Of a stretch of 6,354 nt of DNA, positions 1 through 6,272 are shown one piece after another. The translations under genes and the position numbers were made by a program. The stretch's first letter is position 1. Every line of letters begins with the position of its first letter. Under the pieces are notes generated by a model. That model was not told the origin of the DNA. It was given only the letters and a program-made list of their open reading frames with translations, and searched no databases. This stretch comes from Spirosoma sp. (GTDB lineage Bacteria > Bacteroidota > Bacteroidia > Cytophagales > Spirosomataceae): the NCBI GenBank assembly GCA_025351545.1, contig JANXVQ010000733.1:1-6354 (forward strand). Direction: 5' to 3'.

Positions 1-6
1 ACTTTC

Positions 7-336
7 CTACATTAGCCCATCCAGATTCAGACCGGGAATGTTTGGGAGTAACCCTTCGGTAGCCTGACGGAGTTGTTCGCGCGCTTTGGTTTCTACATTA
101 CCCATCGCTATGTTAGTAGCGGCCACAATGAGGTCCTGCAACATTTCGCGGTCGTCCGGTTTTAGCAAATCAGGATCAATGTCAATTTTCAGGACGTTTT
201 TAAGTCCGTTAACCGTCACTTTTACTAAGCCCGCACCCGATTCGCCCGTTTCTGTAACAGCGCTGAGGTTTTCCTGGGCATCTTTCATTCGGGATTGAAC
301 TTCCTTCATCTTCCCGAACATATCCATCATATTCAT
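7..336 (-). CDS. YbaB/EbfC family nucleoid-associated protein
   Basis: Small (109 aa) DNA-binding protein of the YbaB/EbfC family. Family members form dimers, bind DNA with little sequence specificity and are thought to act as nucleoid-associated regulators. The sequence shows the family layout. There is an N-terminal helix rich in Met, Lys and Gln (residues 1-25). The central strand region has GAGLVKVTVNG (about 35-45) and a DPDLL turn. The DREMLQDLIVAA helix (about 62-73) is followed by a C-terminal helix and a GLLPNIPGLNLDG tail. Length is normal for the family. The start is ATG at 336; ATG codons at residues 3 and 4 are alternatives, and no Shine-Dalgarno is visible, as is usual in Bacteroidota. 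It lies 80 bp downstream of the T9SS-sorted protein gene on the same strand and could be read from it, but the gap can fold. In many bacteria this family sits beside dnaX and recR; that is not seen here. Confidence 0.93.
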   Translation of the reverse strand: MNMMDMFGKMKEVQSRMKDAQENLSAVTETGESGAGLVKVTVNGLKNVLKIDIDPDLLKPDDREMLQDLIVAATNIAMGNVETKAREQLRQATEGLLPNIPGLNLDGLM

Positions 337-347
337 ATTTGAGTGGG

Positions 348-411
348 GTAAGTTGGTAACGGGGCCGTGCGGCCAATACGTCTAGTAATACGACTATCGC
401 CAGCAACTTAC
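348..411 (-). repeat. Inverted repeat in the leader of the YbaB gene
   Basis: GTAAGTTG (348-355) and its exact complement CAACTTAC (404-411) bracket the gap between the two minus-strand genes. Inside lies the self-complementary GGCCGTGCGGCC (363-374). On the minus strand this would give a stem-loop ending about 12 nt before the YbaB start codon. There is no T-run after it, so it does not look like an intrinsic terminator. Whether it forms or regulates anything is unknown. Confidence 0.35.
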
Positions 412-416
412 TGACT

Positions 417-2432
417 TTATCGTACTAATAACAATGCACCGATACGAACAGTTTTCAGACCAGTCAGGTCTATTACCTCAATGCGGTACATATATTGCCC
501 GGCGGGTGCCGCCTGCCCACTACTATTCCCATCCCAGCCCTGAGTTTTATTCGTCGTGTTGTACACAACTTCTCCCCAACGATTATAGATGTTCATTATA
601 AACTGATCAACGTAAACTCCTCTGGCAATAAATTCATCATTCATGCCATCACCATTGGGGGTAAACGCATCGGGAACGAAGATTTTCACGTCTCTTGCAA
701 AGCGAAAAAAGTTAGAATAACTTAAGTCACCTGTAGATGACCTGACAATGATTCGATACCGTTGTTGTTGCAGATTGGGGTCATTCGGGTCAGGTTCGTA
801 ATGTGTATTGCCACCTACTGGGTACTGATTCCCATTACTCCCGTTTATCGAGTCCGCAATTTCGACCAGGTAGCTATCTATTATACCTGGTGTAAATGGA
901 GAATCGGCATTCCAGTCGATTCCTGTTGGTGAATTTGATGTTAGAAGTACCGTACAAACCGGTGTCGACGGTTTCGAGAGTAAACCGCAACTGTTCTGGA
1001 ACGTTACCTGATAACAGTACGAACCAGCCGATGCGTTAGCATTTTCGTCTATGAATGTAATCTTCTGTTCGAGTGCCGCAACGGCCTGAAAACTACCTGA
1101 CGGGCCAGATGCCCGGCTCACGATCATGGTAAATGACCCAATGGTGGTGGGTGGTGGGTCTACAAATAATCGCGGGTGATTATCTTCAACAGAGACGAAA
1201 ATATTACCAACGTCGCTTGGTGTATCGCCGTTGATGCCTGTTGCACAGGCTTGATTTGATTTAATTGTAGTTGGCCCAACAGTTGCCTCCAGGTTATAGC
1301 AGTATTGTATTCCACAGTCAATTTTGCTGACATCGGGATAGGTGCCGGAGCTCCGATTATTTACAGTACCAACGGGTGCATTATTACGATTGATGCGGTA
1401 GAGTCGAAATTGCGATGTTGCCGATACAGTACCCGCATAGGGTTGCCAGCTTAGATTGTTCTGTTTATTAGCTGCTTTGACATCCAGAATCAGACTACAT
1501 ACTTCTTCAGATTTTGCAGTAGCACTATTGCAGGCATCCTGAGCTATTACCTGAAAACATTGCACCTGTTTGGTGTCCGTATTAACGGTAAATGTACCTG
1601 CGCTAGCGCCTTTCTGACCCGTTGCGGTATAGGTTCCACCCACTTTCTGGTAAAGTTCTACTGAAACTCCCGCACTGGTCTGGTACTTAATTTCGATGGA
1701 ATTATCGTTGATCGTTGTTAATGCCGTAATAATCGGTTGAGTTGCCGCTCCCAGCAGCTTAACCGATTCACCCCATGGCATACCGGAGCAAAGGGGCGAT
1801 GTTATTGTCCCATAAATCCCTTCTATCATTATTACGGGTGAACTGGTAGTCGTATTGCTGTAGGTATGAGCAGGGTTTGTCTGCATATCAGCCCGGCTTT
1901 TCTCATCAATACTACCATCACCCCACCTAATAATATAAGTATCATACTGCCCCAAAGTTGAGGCATCAACTGTTATCGTCGCCCTACGTCCCAAGCAGGC
2001 CTGTGCTGTAAATTTAACAGGGTCGAGGGGTACAACAGTAACGGTTCGGCAAGCTAGTGCTCGCAATCCATTTATAGTACCTACCTGCAAAATAGTGTAA
2101 GAACCAGGTTTACTGTATTGAAAACTTGGGCCTAACTCATTATTGGCGGGAATTCCTTTACCATCATATTCTTTTATATAACCAGTGTTGACCAGCCCTG
2201 ATGGGATGCCACCCGTAATCTTTACGGCTGACCCAACACAAACTATTGTCTTGTCTAACGTAAAACCACCCGTAGCTGCGCCTTGGGGATTTACACAATA
2301 ATTATTGTTAGGATCTTGGGCTAACAATGTCTTAAAAGGCAAAAAGGCAAAAAGGAATATAGCAACTGGCCAACCAACCAACACACTGGTCTTCACCCTA
2401 ACATCAGTTGACCACAATTGTAAAATTCGCAC
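417..2432 (-). CDS. Secreted PKD/FN3-type protein with T9SS type B sorting domain
   Basis: Large secreted, probably cell-surface, protein (671 aa from the first GTG). A hydrophobic signal peptide runs to LLAQ (about residues 14-39). A cysteine-containing Ig-like region follows (about 55-135), then a PKD-type domain with WGDGS (170-174) and HTYSN (189-193). Several beta-rich, FN3-like segments follow (about 230-500), with paired cysteines such as QCFQVIAQDAC and YCYQVTFQNSC. The last 85 residues are a gliding-motility-type (CHU_C, type B) T9SS sorting domain, with FVPDAFTPNGDGMNDEF, YNRWGEVVY, GWDG and PAGQYMYRIEV. In this family that domain directs export across the outer membrane. No enzyme motif is visible, so an adhesin or matrix role is inferred. 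No ATG start exists: an in-frame TAG lies upstream of GTG at 2432. A second GTG at 2396 gives a compact MKTSVLVGW signal peptide and may be the true start (659 aa). No PorP/SprF partner, often found beside type B cargo genes, lies within the window. Confidence 0.92.
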   Translation of the reverse strand: MRILQLWSTDVRVKTSVLVGWPVAIFLFAFLPFKTLLAQDPNNNYCVNPQGAATGGFTLDKTIVCVGSAVKITGGIPSGLVNTGYIKEYDGKGIPANNELGPSFQYSKPGSYTILQVGTINGLRALACRTVTVVPLDPVKFTAQACLGRRATITVDASTLGQYDTYIIRWGDGSIDEKSRADMQTNPAHTYSNTTTSSPVIMIEGIYGTITSPLCSGMPWGESVKLLGAATQPIITALTTINDNSIEIKYQTSAGVSVELYQKVGGTYTATGQKGASAGTFTVNTDTKQVQCFQVIAQDACNSATAKSEEVCSLILDVKAANKQNNLSWQPYAGTVSATSQFRLYRINRNNAPVGTVNNRSSGTYPDVSKIDCGIQYCYNLEATVGPTTIKSNQACATGINGDTPSDVGNIFVSVEDNHPRLFVDPPPTTIGSFTMIVSRASGPSGSFQAVAALEQKITFIDENANASAGSYCYQVTFQNSCGLLSKPSTPVCTVLLTSNSPTGIDWNADSPFTPGIIDSYLVEIADSINGSNGNQYPVGGNTHYEPDPNDPNLQQQRYRIIVRSSTGDLSYSNFFRFARDVKIFVPDAFTPNGDGMNDEFIARGVYVDQFIMNIYNRWGEVVYNTTNKTQGWDGNSSGQAAPAGQYMYRIEVIDLTGLKTVRIGALLLVR

Positions 2433-2608
2433 GAAGAGTAAATTTTTATCGTTCGTATAAATAAGTCGTTTCTACTCTTGAAAACGGCTTAAGGGGACAT
2501 TTTCGCATCTGGCGAAACGTATCTTTCTTAAAATCAGTTTTCAGCTTAAACCGAACCGGGTAACTGACTATTAATGATACTGGCATCGGATACGCATCAA
2601 CCAAGAAG
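2433..2608. promoter_or_regulatory. Divergent intergenic region (T9SS protein / ribBA)
   Basis: This 176-bp gap must hold the promoters of two divergent genes. Overlapping candidate -7 boxes of the Bacteroidota type (TAnnTTTG) are TATCTTTC on plus (2520-2527) and TACGTTTC on minus (2521-2514). Each has one mismatch and no clear -33 TTG partner, so they are weak. A short inverted repeat, TTTCGC (2501-2506) and GCGAAA (2512-2517), lies just upstream of the plus box. Another, AAGAGTA (2434-2440) and TACTCTT (2473-2479), lies next to the first GTG of the minus gene. I see no FMN riboswitch in the ribBA leader. Confidence 0.3.
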
Positions 2609-3901
2609 ATGAGCAATAATAGTACCAACTCTGAGACCACTCCCGACAATCTGGGAAATCCTATTGAGTCAACTCCAATTCGGCTGGACCATATCGAAGA
2701 CGCTATCGCCGATATTAAGGCTGGCAAAATTGTGCTGGTGGTGGATGATGAGGACCGCGAAAACGAAGGCGACATGATCTGTGCAGCCGAAATGATTACT
2801 CCCGAGCTGGTCAATTTCATGGTTCGCGAAGCCCGTGGTCTCATGTGCGCCCCGCTTACTCAGGAGCGCTGCGAGGAGTTAGGCTTAGCTATGATGGTGA
2901 GCAGCAATACGTCTGTCCATACAACACCGTTTACAGTGTCGGTCGATTTGTTGGGCAATGGCTGCACAACAGGCATCTCGGCTTCCGACCGCTCCAAGAC
3001 CATAAAGGCATTAGTTGACCCCAGCACCATGCCCGACGATTTGGGCAGACCTGGACATATATTTCCGTTACGAGCCGTTGAAGGCGGAGTTATTCGCCGG
3101 GCAGGTCATACAGAAGCCGCTGTTGATTTAGCCCGGTTAGCGGGTTTATCGCCAGCGGGTGTACTGATTGAGGTATTGAACGAAGATGGCACAATGGCAC
3201 GCCTGCCACAATTACGCATCCTGGCCGACCGCTTTGGCATGAAACTCGTCAGTATTCAGGATTTGATTGCCTATCGGCTGCGCACCGAATCGCTGATTCG
3301 ACGTGAAATTGGTGTCGATATGCCTACTCAATGGGGTCACTTCGACCTTATTGCCTATAAACAAAGCAACACTGGCGACACTCACCTTGCGCTTGTAAAG
3401 GGAATCTGGGAGCCGAGTGAACCCGTATTGGTGCGTGTTCATTCGTCCTGCGTTACGGGCGATATTTTCGGTTCATGCCGTTGCGATTGTGGCCCTCAAC
3501 TTCACGCGTCGTTGGAGATGGTTGAAGCGAAGGGAAAAGGTGTGGTGGTTTATATGTTTCAGGAAGGCCGGGGCATTGGCTTAATCAATAAACTGAAAGC
3601 ATATAAACTTCAGGAGATGGGTCGCGATACGGTCGAAGCTAACCTTGAACTAGGTCTGCCAATGGATTCCCGCGACTATGGTGTAGGCGCGCAAATTCTG
3701 CGTGACCTCGGCGTTCGTAAGCTCCGTCTCATTTCGAACAATCCTAAGAAGCGGGCAGGGCTAATGGGCTATGGACTGGAAATTGTGGACACTGTGCCTA
3801 TCGAAATTCAATCCAATCCGCACAACGAACGCTATCTGCGAACAAAGCGCGACAAAATGGGCCATACCATTATGAATGAGCCGGTAAACGAAGAGCAGTA
3901 A
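2609..3901 (+). CDS. ribBA: Bifunctional riboflavin biosynthesis protein RibBA (DHBP synthase / GTP cyclohydrolase II)
   Basis: Cytoplasmic fusion enzyme supplying both precursors of riboflavin. The N-terminal half (about 25-225) is 3,4-dihydroxy-2-butanone-4-phosphate synthase, which converts ribulose 5-phosphate. It shows the acidic loop [10 protein letters not shown] (46-55), the TGISASDRS segment (121-129), [11 protein letters not shown] (146-156) and the GHTEA motif (166-170). The C-terminal half (about 230-425) is GTP cyclohydrolase II. Its zinc cysteines are C281, C292 and C294 (SSCVTGD and CRCDCG), followed by QEGRGIGL (318-325), [12 protein letters not shown] (353-364) and [10 protein letters not shown] (376-385). 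All key residues I can check in both halves are present, so both activities are expected; some RibBA homologues have lost one. At 430 aa the length is slightly above usual, because of a polar N-terminal extension of about 25 residues. The start is ATG at 2609. The thioredoxin gene follows after 22 bp, probably in the same transcript. Confidence 0.97.
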   Translation: MSNNSTNSETTPDNLGNPIESTPIRLDHIEDAIADIKAGKIVLVVDDEDRENEGDMICAAEMITPELVNFMVREARGLMCAPLTQERCEELGLAMMVSSNTSVHTTPFTVSVDLLGNGCTTGISASDRSKTIKALVDPSTMPDDLGRPGHIFPLRAVEGGVIRRAGHTEAAVDLARLAGLSPAGVLIEVLNEDGTMARLPQLRILADRFGMKLVSIQDLIAYRLRTESLIRREIGVDMPTQWGHFDLIAYKQSNTGDTHLALVKGIWEPSEPVLVRVHSSCVTGDIFGSCRCDCGPQLHASLEMVEAKGKGVVVYMFQEGRGIGLINKLKAYKLQEMGRDTVEANLELGLPMDSRDYGVGAQILRDLGVRKLRLISNNPKKRAGLMGYGLEIVDTVPIEIQSNPHNERYLRTKRDKMGHTIMNEPVNEEQ

Positions 3902-3923
3902 CCACCCATAAACCTCAACAGCT

Positions 3924-4229
3924 ATGAACAAACAGTCGTTTAAAGACCTCATTAATGGCGATAAGCCGGTATTGGTTGACTTTTACGCCGATTGGTGCGG
4001 GCCTTGCAAACAGCAGGCTCCCATTTTAAAACAACTGACAGACCGCTCAGGTGATAAGGTTCGCGTCGTAAAAATCGACGTCGACAAAGCGCAGGCAGCA
4101 GCCCAGCAATATCAGATTCGGAGCATTCCAACAATGATATTATTCAAAGACGGCAAGATTGTCTGGCGGCAAACCGGCGTTCAGCCGTTAAATACACTCG
4201 AAAAATTGGTAAACCAGTTTGGCGGATAA
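3924..4229 (+). CDS. Thioredoxin
   Basis: Single-domain thioredoxin (101 aa) that reduces protein disulfides in the cytoplasm. The fold is complete: strand PVLVDFYADW, the redox active site WCGPCK (W24, C25, C28, K29), strand VRVVKIDVD (46-54), the cis-proline loop SIPT (67-70), then strand MILFKDGKIV and a C-terminal helix. It is a little shorter than typical TrxA (about 105-110 aa) and has no signal peptide or membrane anchor, so it is not a TlpA/ResA-type envelope protein. The start ATG lies 22 bp after the ribBA stop, without a visible Shine-Dalgarno, and a strong terminator begins 65 bp after its stop, so ribBA and this gene look like a two-gene operon. Genomes in this group usually carry several thioredoxins; I cannot tell whether this is the main one, so I give no gene symbol. 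Confidence 0.95.
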   Translation: MNKQSFKDLINGDKPVLVDFYADWCGPCKQQAPILKQLTDRSGDKVRVVKIDVDKAQAAAQQYQIRSIPTMILFKDGKIVWRQTGVQPLNTLEKLVNQFGG

Positions 4230-4294
4230 GGAAGCTGGGTTTTCTATCATGGATCCGGCCACCCGGTCGACAAGTTTAAATAGGTTCTCCGTAC

Positions 4295-4330
4295 TAAAAA
4301 AACGGACTCGCTAGCGAGTCCGTTTTTTTA
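4295..4330. terminator. Bidirectional intrinsic terminator (36-bp perfect palindrome)
   Basis: A perfect 36-bp palindrome: seven A (4296-4302), stem CGGACTCG (4303-4310), centre CTAG, stem CGAGTCCG (4315-4322), seven T (4323-4329), with an outer T-A pair. An 8-bp GC-rich stem with a T-run on both strands is a textbook rho-independent terminator. It closes the ribBA-thioredoxin unit and would also stop transcription arriving from the right. Confidence 0.93.
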
Positions 4331-4404
4331 TGTCACTTTGTTATTGTGTTGAATAAAATAAGCGCCGAATCGAATTCTTCGTACCCTTTATTGGCCCACT
4401 GGGG

Positions 4405-4412
4405 TAGTTTTG
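4405..4412 (+). promoter_or_regulatory. Candidate Bacteroidota -7 promoter box
   Basis: TAGTTTTG fits the Bacteroidota sigma-A -7 consensus TAnnTTTG exactly. It lies about 6 bp before the left arm of the inverted repeat at 4419-4433, where a transcript would be expected to start. No convincing -33 TTG is found at the usual distance (the nearest TTG, 4391-4393, is too close), so this is only a candidate. Confidence 0.3.
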
Positions 4413-4418
4413 CCAAAA

Positions 4419-4630
4419 AATTCGTCATTTGGATACTAGGGTTCAAGGCAACACCTTTCCGAGTTGCTTACGATAGCGTTTTACACTCCCCTTGCCGCCT
4501 ATCCCCCACTTTTTGTGGTTTCAGACGAACGAGTCACACCGAAACGGCAAAGCCACCCATCTTAAGAATCGACATCTCTTTTTCAATAATGTGTCTGAGT
4601 TTGTGATACTATTTTTCCAAACGACGAATT
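4419..4630 (+). ncRNA. Candidate structured non-coding RNA with complementary ends
   Basis: The gap 4331-4690 has no convincing protein gene. Within it, positions 4419-4433 (AATTCGTCATTTGGA) and 4616-4630 (TCCAAACGACGAATT) are complementary at 14 of 15 positions, which would close a 212-nt RNA into a rod. Internal pairings visible by eye are AGGCAAC (4446-4452) with GTTGCTT (4463-4469), allowing one G-U pair; TTGCCG (4492-4497) with CGGCAA (4545-4550); and CCAC with GTGG around a T5 loop (4506-4518). A perfect -7 box precedes the left arm and a strong terminator lies 60 bp beyond the right arm. It does not match tmRNA, RNase P RNA or SRP RNA as far as I can see. Size and closed rod form recall 6S RNA, but I see no diagnostic sequence. 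An inactive short mobile element with inverted ends is the alternative. Strand is inferred from the -7 box. Confidence 0.3.
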
Positions 4631-4657
4631 ATCTCCCTTTCCGCAGAACTACCCATA

Positions 4658-4787
4658 ATGCAAAAGTCAAGCTAAGTATCGGGTTGTCAAAATAAAAAAA
4701 GGGTAAATCACCCGTAGAAAATACGGGTGATTTACCCTTTTTTTATTCCTTTGAATTTATTGAAATAATCTAGATCGACTTTTGCAT
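4658..4787. repeat. 11-bp inverted repeat enclosing the terminator hairpin
   Basis: ATGCAAAAGTC (4658-4668) and its exact complement GACTTTTGCAT (4777-4787) enclose the hairpin at 4691-4747. If the true ends are TGCAAAAGTC and its complement, both flanks read TAA (4656-4658 and 4787-4789), resembling a 3-bp target duplication. This is compatible with a tiny non-autonomous element of about 128 bp. Chance is not excluded in such AT-rich DNA. Confidence 0.35.
4691..4747. terminator. Strong bidirectional terminator hairpin (26-bp perfect arms)
   Basis: Perfect inverted repeat with 26-bp arms (4691-4716 and 4722-4747) around the loop GAAAA (4717-4721). The arms hold GGGTAAATCACCCGTA, flanked outside by seven A on the left and seven T on the right, so it works as an intrinsic terminator on both strands. 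No protein gene lies between it and the terminator at 4295-4330, so what it terminates is unclear: the candidate RNA at 4419-4630 on plus, or a transcript from the right on minus. Confidence 0.88.
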
Positions 4788-4874
4788 AAATATAAATATT
4801 CTTCGAATATCTAAAAATAACTCTCTGATAATCAAGGGCCTTTACTTATTATATATTTATTAAAGATAAGTATT

Positions 4875-4916
4875 TACAGTCAATTAGATTAAAACATTTT
4901 AATCTAATTGACTGTA
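4875..4916. repeat. AT-rich inverted repeat with 20-bp perfect arms
   Basis: TACAGTCAATTAGATTAAAA (4875-4894) is followed by CA and then its exact complement (4897-4916). Unlike the two terminators, neither side carries a T-run, so it is not a standard intrinsic terminator. It could be a weak hairpin in RNA, a cruciform, a large operator or a relic of a mobile-element end. I cannot choose between these. Confidence 0.7.
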
Positions 4917-4996
4917 GAGTAGAGTAGTTCTGTTTACTAAACGTAAAATTACCTAGACATAAATACTCACTACTTGGAACTTAAACAATTGAATGT

Positions 4997-5028
4997 TAAC
5001 AGAATGTGAATTTATAAACATTCTGTTA
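4997..5028. repeat. Inverted repeat with 11-bp arms and 10-bp centre
   Basis: TAACAGAATGT (4997-5007) and ACATTCTGTTA (5018-5028) are exact complements around a 10-bp AT-rich centre. The geometry would suit an operator bound by a dimer or a recombinase-type core site. The centre is longer than the 6-8 bp usual for Xer/dif sites, so I do not call it dif. It lies about 130 bp before the start codon of the orphan gene and may be part of its control region. Confidence 0.5.
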
Positions 5029-5082
5029 TGCATATCTCCTAGGTTGTTATTAATTATAATTATGTAGACTATTGTCAAAGAA

Positions 5083-5118
5083 AAGCCCCACAACAGTTTG
5101 GCGACGGAGGTGGGGCTT
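5083..5118. repeat. GC-rich hairpin upstream of the orphan gene
   Basis: AAGCCCCAC (5083-5091) pairs exactly with GTGGGGCTT (5110-5118) around an 18-nt loop containing GTTTGGCGAC. The GC-rich stem stands out in the AT-rich tract and ends 41 bp before the ATG at 5160. Read on the minus strand it is followed by TTTTCTTT, so it may be a minus-strand terminator; read on plus it would be a leader hairpin. The loop sequence recurs inverted at 6289-6298. Confidence 0.55.
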
Positions 5119-5159
5119 CAATCCAGTTAAATGTTTTACCATTAAACAATTTCAAAGGT

Positions 5160-6272
5160 ATGAAAAATTATTTATTGATTTTTTTAGTATTGCTACTGGC
5201 AAAGCCACTTGCCGCCCAATCAGTGACAATTGATTCACTAAGCGACAGTCGGCCAGTTAATAGTTTGGCTTTGAGGGGTAGCCAGATAAAAATGAATGTT
5301 GTACTAAGCGCTAAGGAGGTTAATGTAAAAGCGGGTGATTCCATTTCAATTTCAACTTGGGTACATATGGAAAAACCCGCCAGAAAGCCGATGTGGAAAT
5401 CGTTTACCAAAGCAATTGCCCCCTATTTACTGTTTAAGAACTTAACTAGTAAAAATGAAACTCCCCTAAGAGAGCAACCAACAAGTAGTCCTTCTTTTGG
5501 GGCTGGCCTGACGGTTATTCCAGGGGCAGTAGAATTAGTTACGAACCAAGGTCCAACGAAGATGCCTTCGGTTATTCTGGAAGCCTATGATTCGCTGGGG
5601 AATTCTGTTGCTAAAGAGCAAATTTTTGCCAGCAAAGTAGCTTTTGACGATTGGCAGGAAGTAGTCATTCGTTACAAAGTACTACAGAGTGGATTTGTCA
5701 ATTTTTCGACACTATCAGGGTCAAGTCTTTCTTCGGCTTTAAATGAAAAGATTGTTCATTCAACGATCATTGGTAAACCTAAAGGCTTCAGCGATAATTC
5801 AGCATCACAGACACCCAGCGCGGGAAGGGTTGGTATAGTTGATCCGCCAACGACCAACTTGCTGGGGGAAGAGTGCACAGCTTACTTTTTAGAAACGTTC
5901 GAAAATGACGTGTTAGTAGATCGTATGTTCTTATATATGGTTTGCCCCATAAACCCGCCTAATGGTGGTGGCGGGGGAACTGTTGACCCAACAGATCCAT
6001 GCGTACATTGTAAGCGAGTACAAAGCAATATTTATAGTGCTGCTCAAGCTGCTTATAGTACGGCTCAAACTGCCTATAACGCTGGAAGGAGTAATGCAGA
6101 AGTTATATTTAGGGCTTCGCTTGCAGGATGTGGTGTTTCTGCCTTAGCCCTTTGGGCGGCAACAAATACAACAGGTGCTTGGGCTCATTTTTTTTCAGGA
6201 ATTGGCACTATTGCCGTTGAGTCTCTAGCAGCATTCTTAAGAACGTGTTGGGGAATTGAAAAAGACTGGTAG
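5160..6272 (+). CDS. Secreted orphan protein with RHS-associated-like domain and cysteine-containing C-terminal module
   Basis: Exported protein of unknown function (370 aa). The N-terminus is a clear signal peptide (hydrophobic 4-14, likely cleavage after AAQ at 20). Residues about 40-200 look like a beta-rich domain; its pieces VKAGDSISISTWV (56-68), PSVILEAYDSLGNSV (136-150) and DWQEVVIRYKVLQSGFVNF (164-182) resemble a region I associate with Cytophagales RHS/YD-repeat proteins, from memory. No YD repeats follow. A GGGGG linker (269-273) leads to DPTDPCVHC (275-284), a heptad repeat YSAAQAA/YSTAQTA (292-305) and two hydrophobic segments (about 313-335 and 339-360) that could be membrane helices, with C324 and C363 as possible disulfide partners of C281/C284. 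The start ATG follows directly on AAAGGT, too close for a Shine-Dalgarno. A transposase start lies 32 bp beyond the stop, so the C-terminus could be altered by an insertion. GC is lower than in ribBA, suggesting acquisition. Confidence 0.82.
   Translation: MKNYLLIFLVLLLAKPLAAQSVTIDSLSDSRPVNSLALRGSQIKMNVVLSAKEVNVKAGDSISISTWVHMEKPARKPMWKSFTKAIAPYLLFKNLTSKNETPLREQPTSSPSFGAGLTVIPGAVELVTNQGPTKMPSVILEAYDSLGNSVAKEQIFASKVAFDDWQEVVIRYKVLQSGFVNFSTLSGSSLSSALNEKIVHSTIIGKPKGFSDNSASQTPSAGRVGIVDPPTTNLLGEECTAYFLETFENDVLVDRMFLYMVCPINPPNGGGGGTVDPTDPCVHCKRVQSNIYSAAQAAYSTAQTAYNAGRSNAEVIFRASLAGCGVSALALWAATNTTGAWAHFFSGIGTIAVESLAAFLRTCWGIEKDW
6033..6074 (+). repeat. 21-bp tandem repeat inside the orphan gene
   Basis: Two 21-bp units (6033-6053 and 6054-6074) encode YSAAQAA and YSTAQTA, and an 11-bp partial third unit (6075-6085) continues as YNAG. 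The DNA units differ at only a few positions. The protein repeat is an alanine-rich heptad, probably helical. Confidence 0.65.

Larger units (their letters stand above)
4748..5159. other. AT-rich gene-free tract upstream of the orphan gene
   Basis: No protein gene is supported here. The DNA is much more AT-rich than its surroundings (15 of 60 GC in 4801-4860). It holds three larger inverted repeats, listed separately, plus a small one, ATATTC (4796-4801) with GAATAT (4805-4810), and a short tandem repeat, TAGAG twice then TAG (4915-4927). The promoter of the gene at 5160 should lie here, but I find no exact TAnnTTTG box; TAGTTCTG at 4925-4932 is one mismatch away and lacks a well-spaced -33. 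Confidence 0.6.

Noticed and set aside
2433..2608. FMN riboswitch upstream of ribBA
   Set aside because: The conserved blocks of the RFN element are not present in this gap; only short unrelated inverted repeats are seen.
4251..4377. Four common restriction palindromes close together (GGATCC, GTCGAC, GCTAGC, GAATTC), suggesting a cloning artefact
   Set aside because: They are spread over about 125 bp among natural sequence, one is the centre of a terminator, and there is no vector-like context. Coincidence is the simplest reading.
4436..4460. A tRNA-like T-loop (GGGTTCAAGGC)
   Set aside because: The flanking bases do not form a T-stem and no acceptor or anticodon arm can be drawn.
4346..4695. 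Two overlapping plus-strand open frames (86 and 67 codons) in the gene-free stretch
   Set aside because: One starts at GTG; their compositions look random, no family or signal is visible, they overlap each other in different frames, and the DNA there is better explained by inverted-repeat structure.
4997..5028. A dif/Xer recombination site
   Set aside because: The 11-bp arms fit, but the 10-bp centre is too long for Xer and the arms are perfect complements, unlike typical asymmetric dif arms.
4993..5067. A 24-residue hydrophobic micro-ORF, MLTECEFINILLCISPRL plus a short tail of mostly Leu and Ile
   Set aside because: It could be read as a small membrane peptide, but it overlaps the dyad at 4997-5028, AT-rich DNA yields such runs by chance, and no start signal is present.
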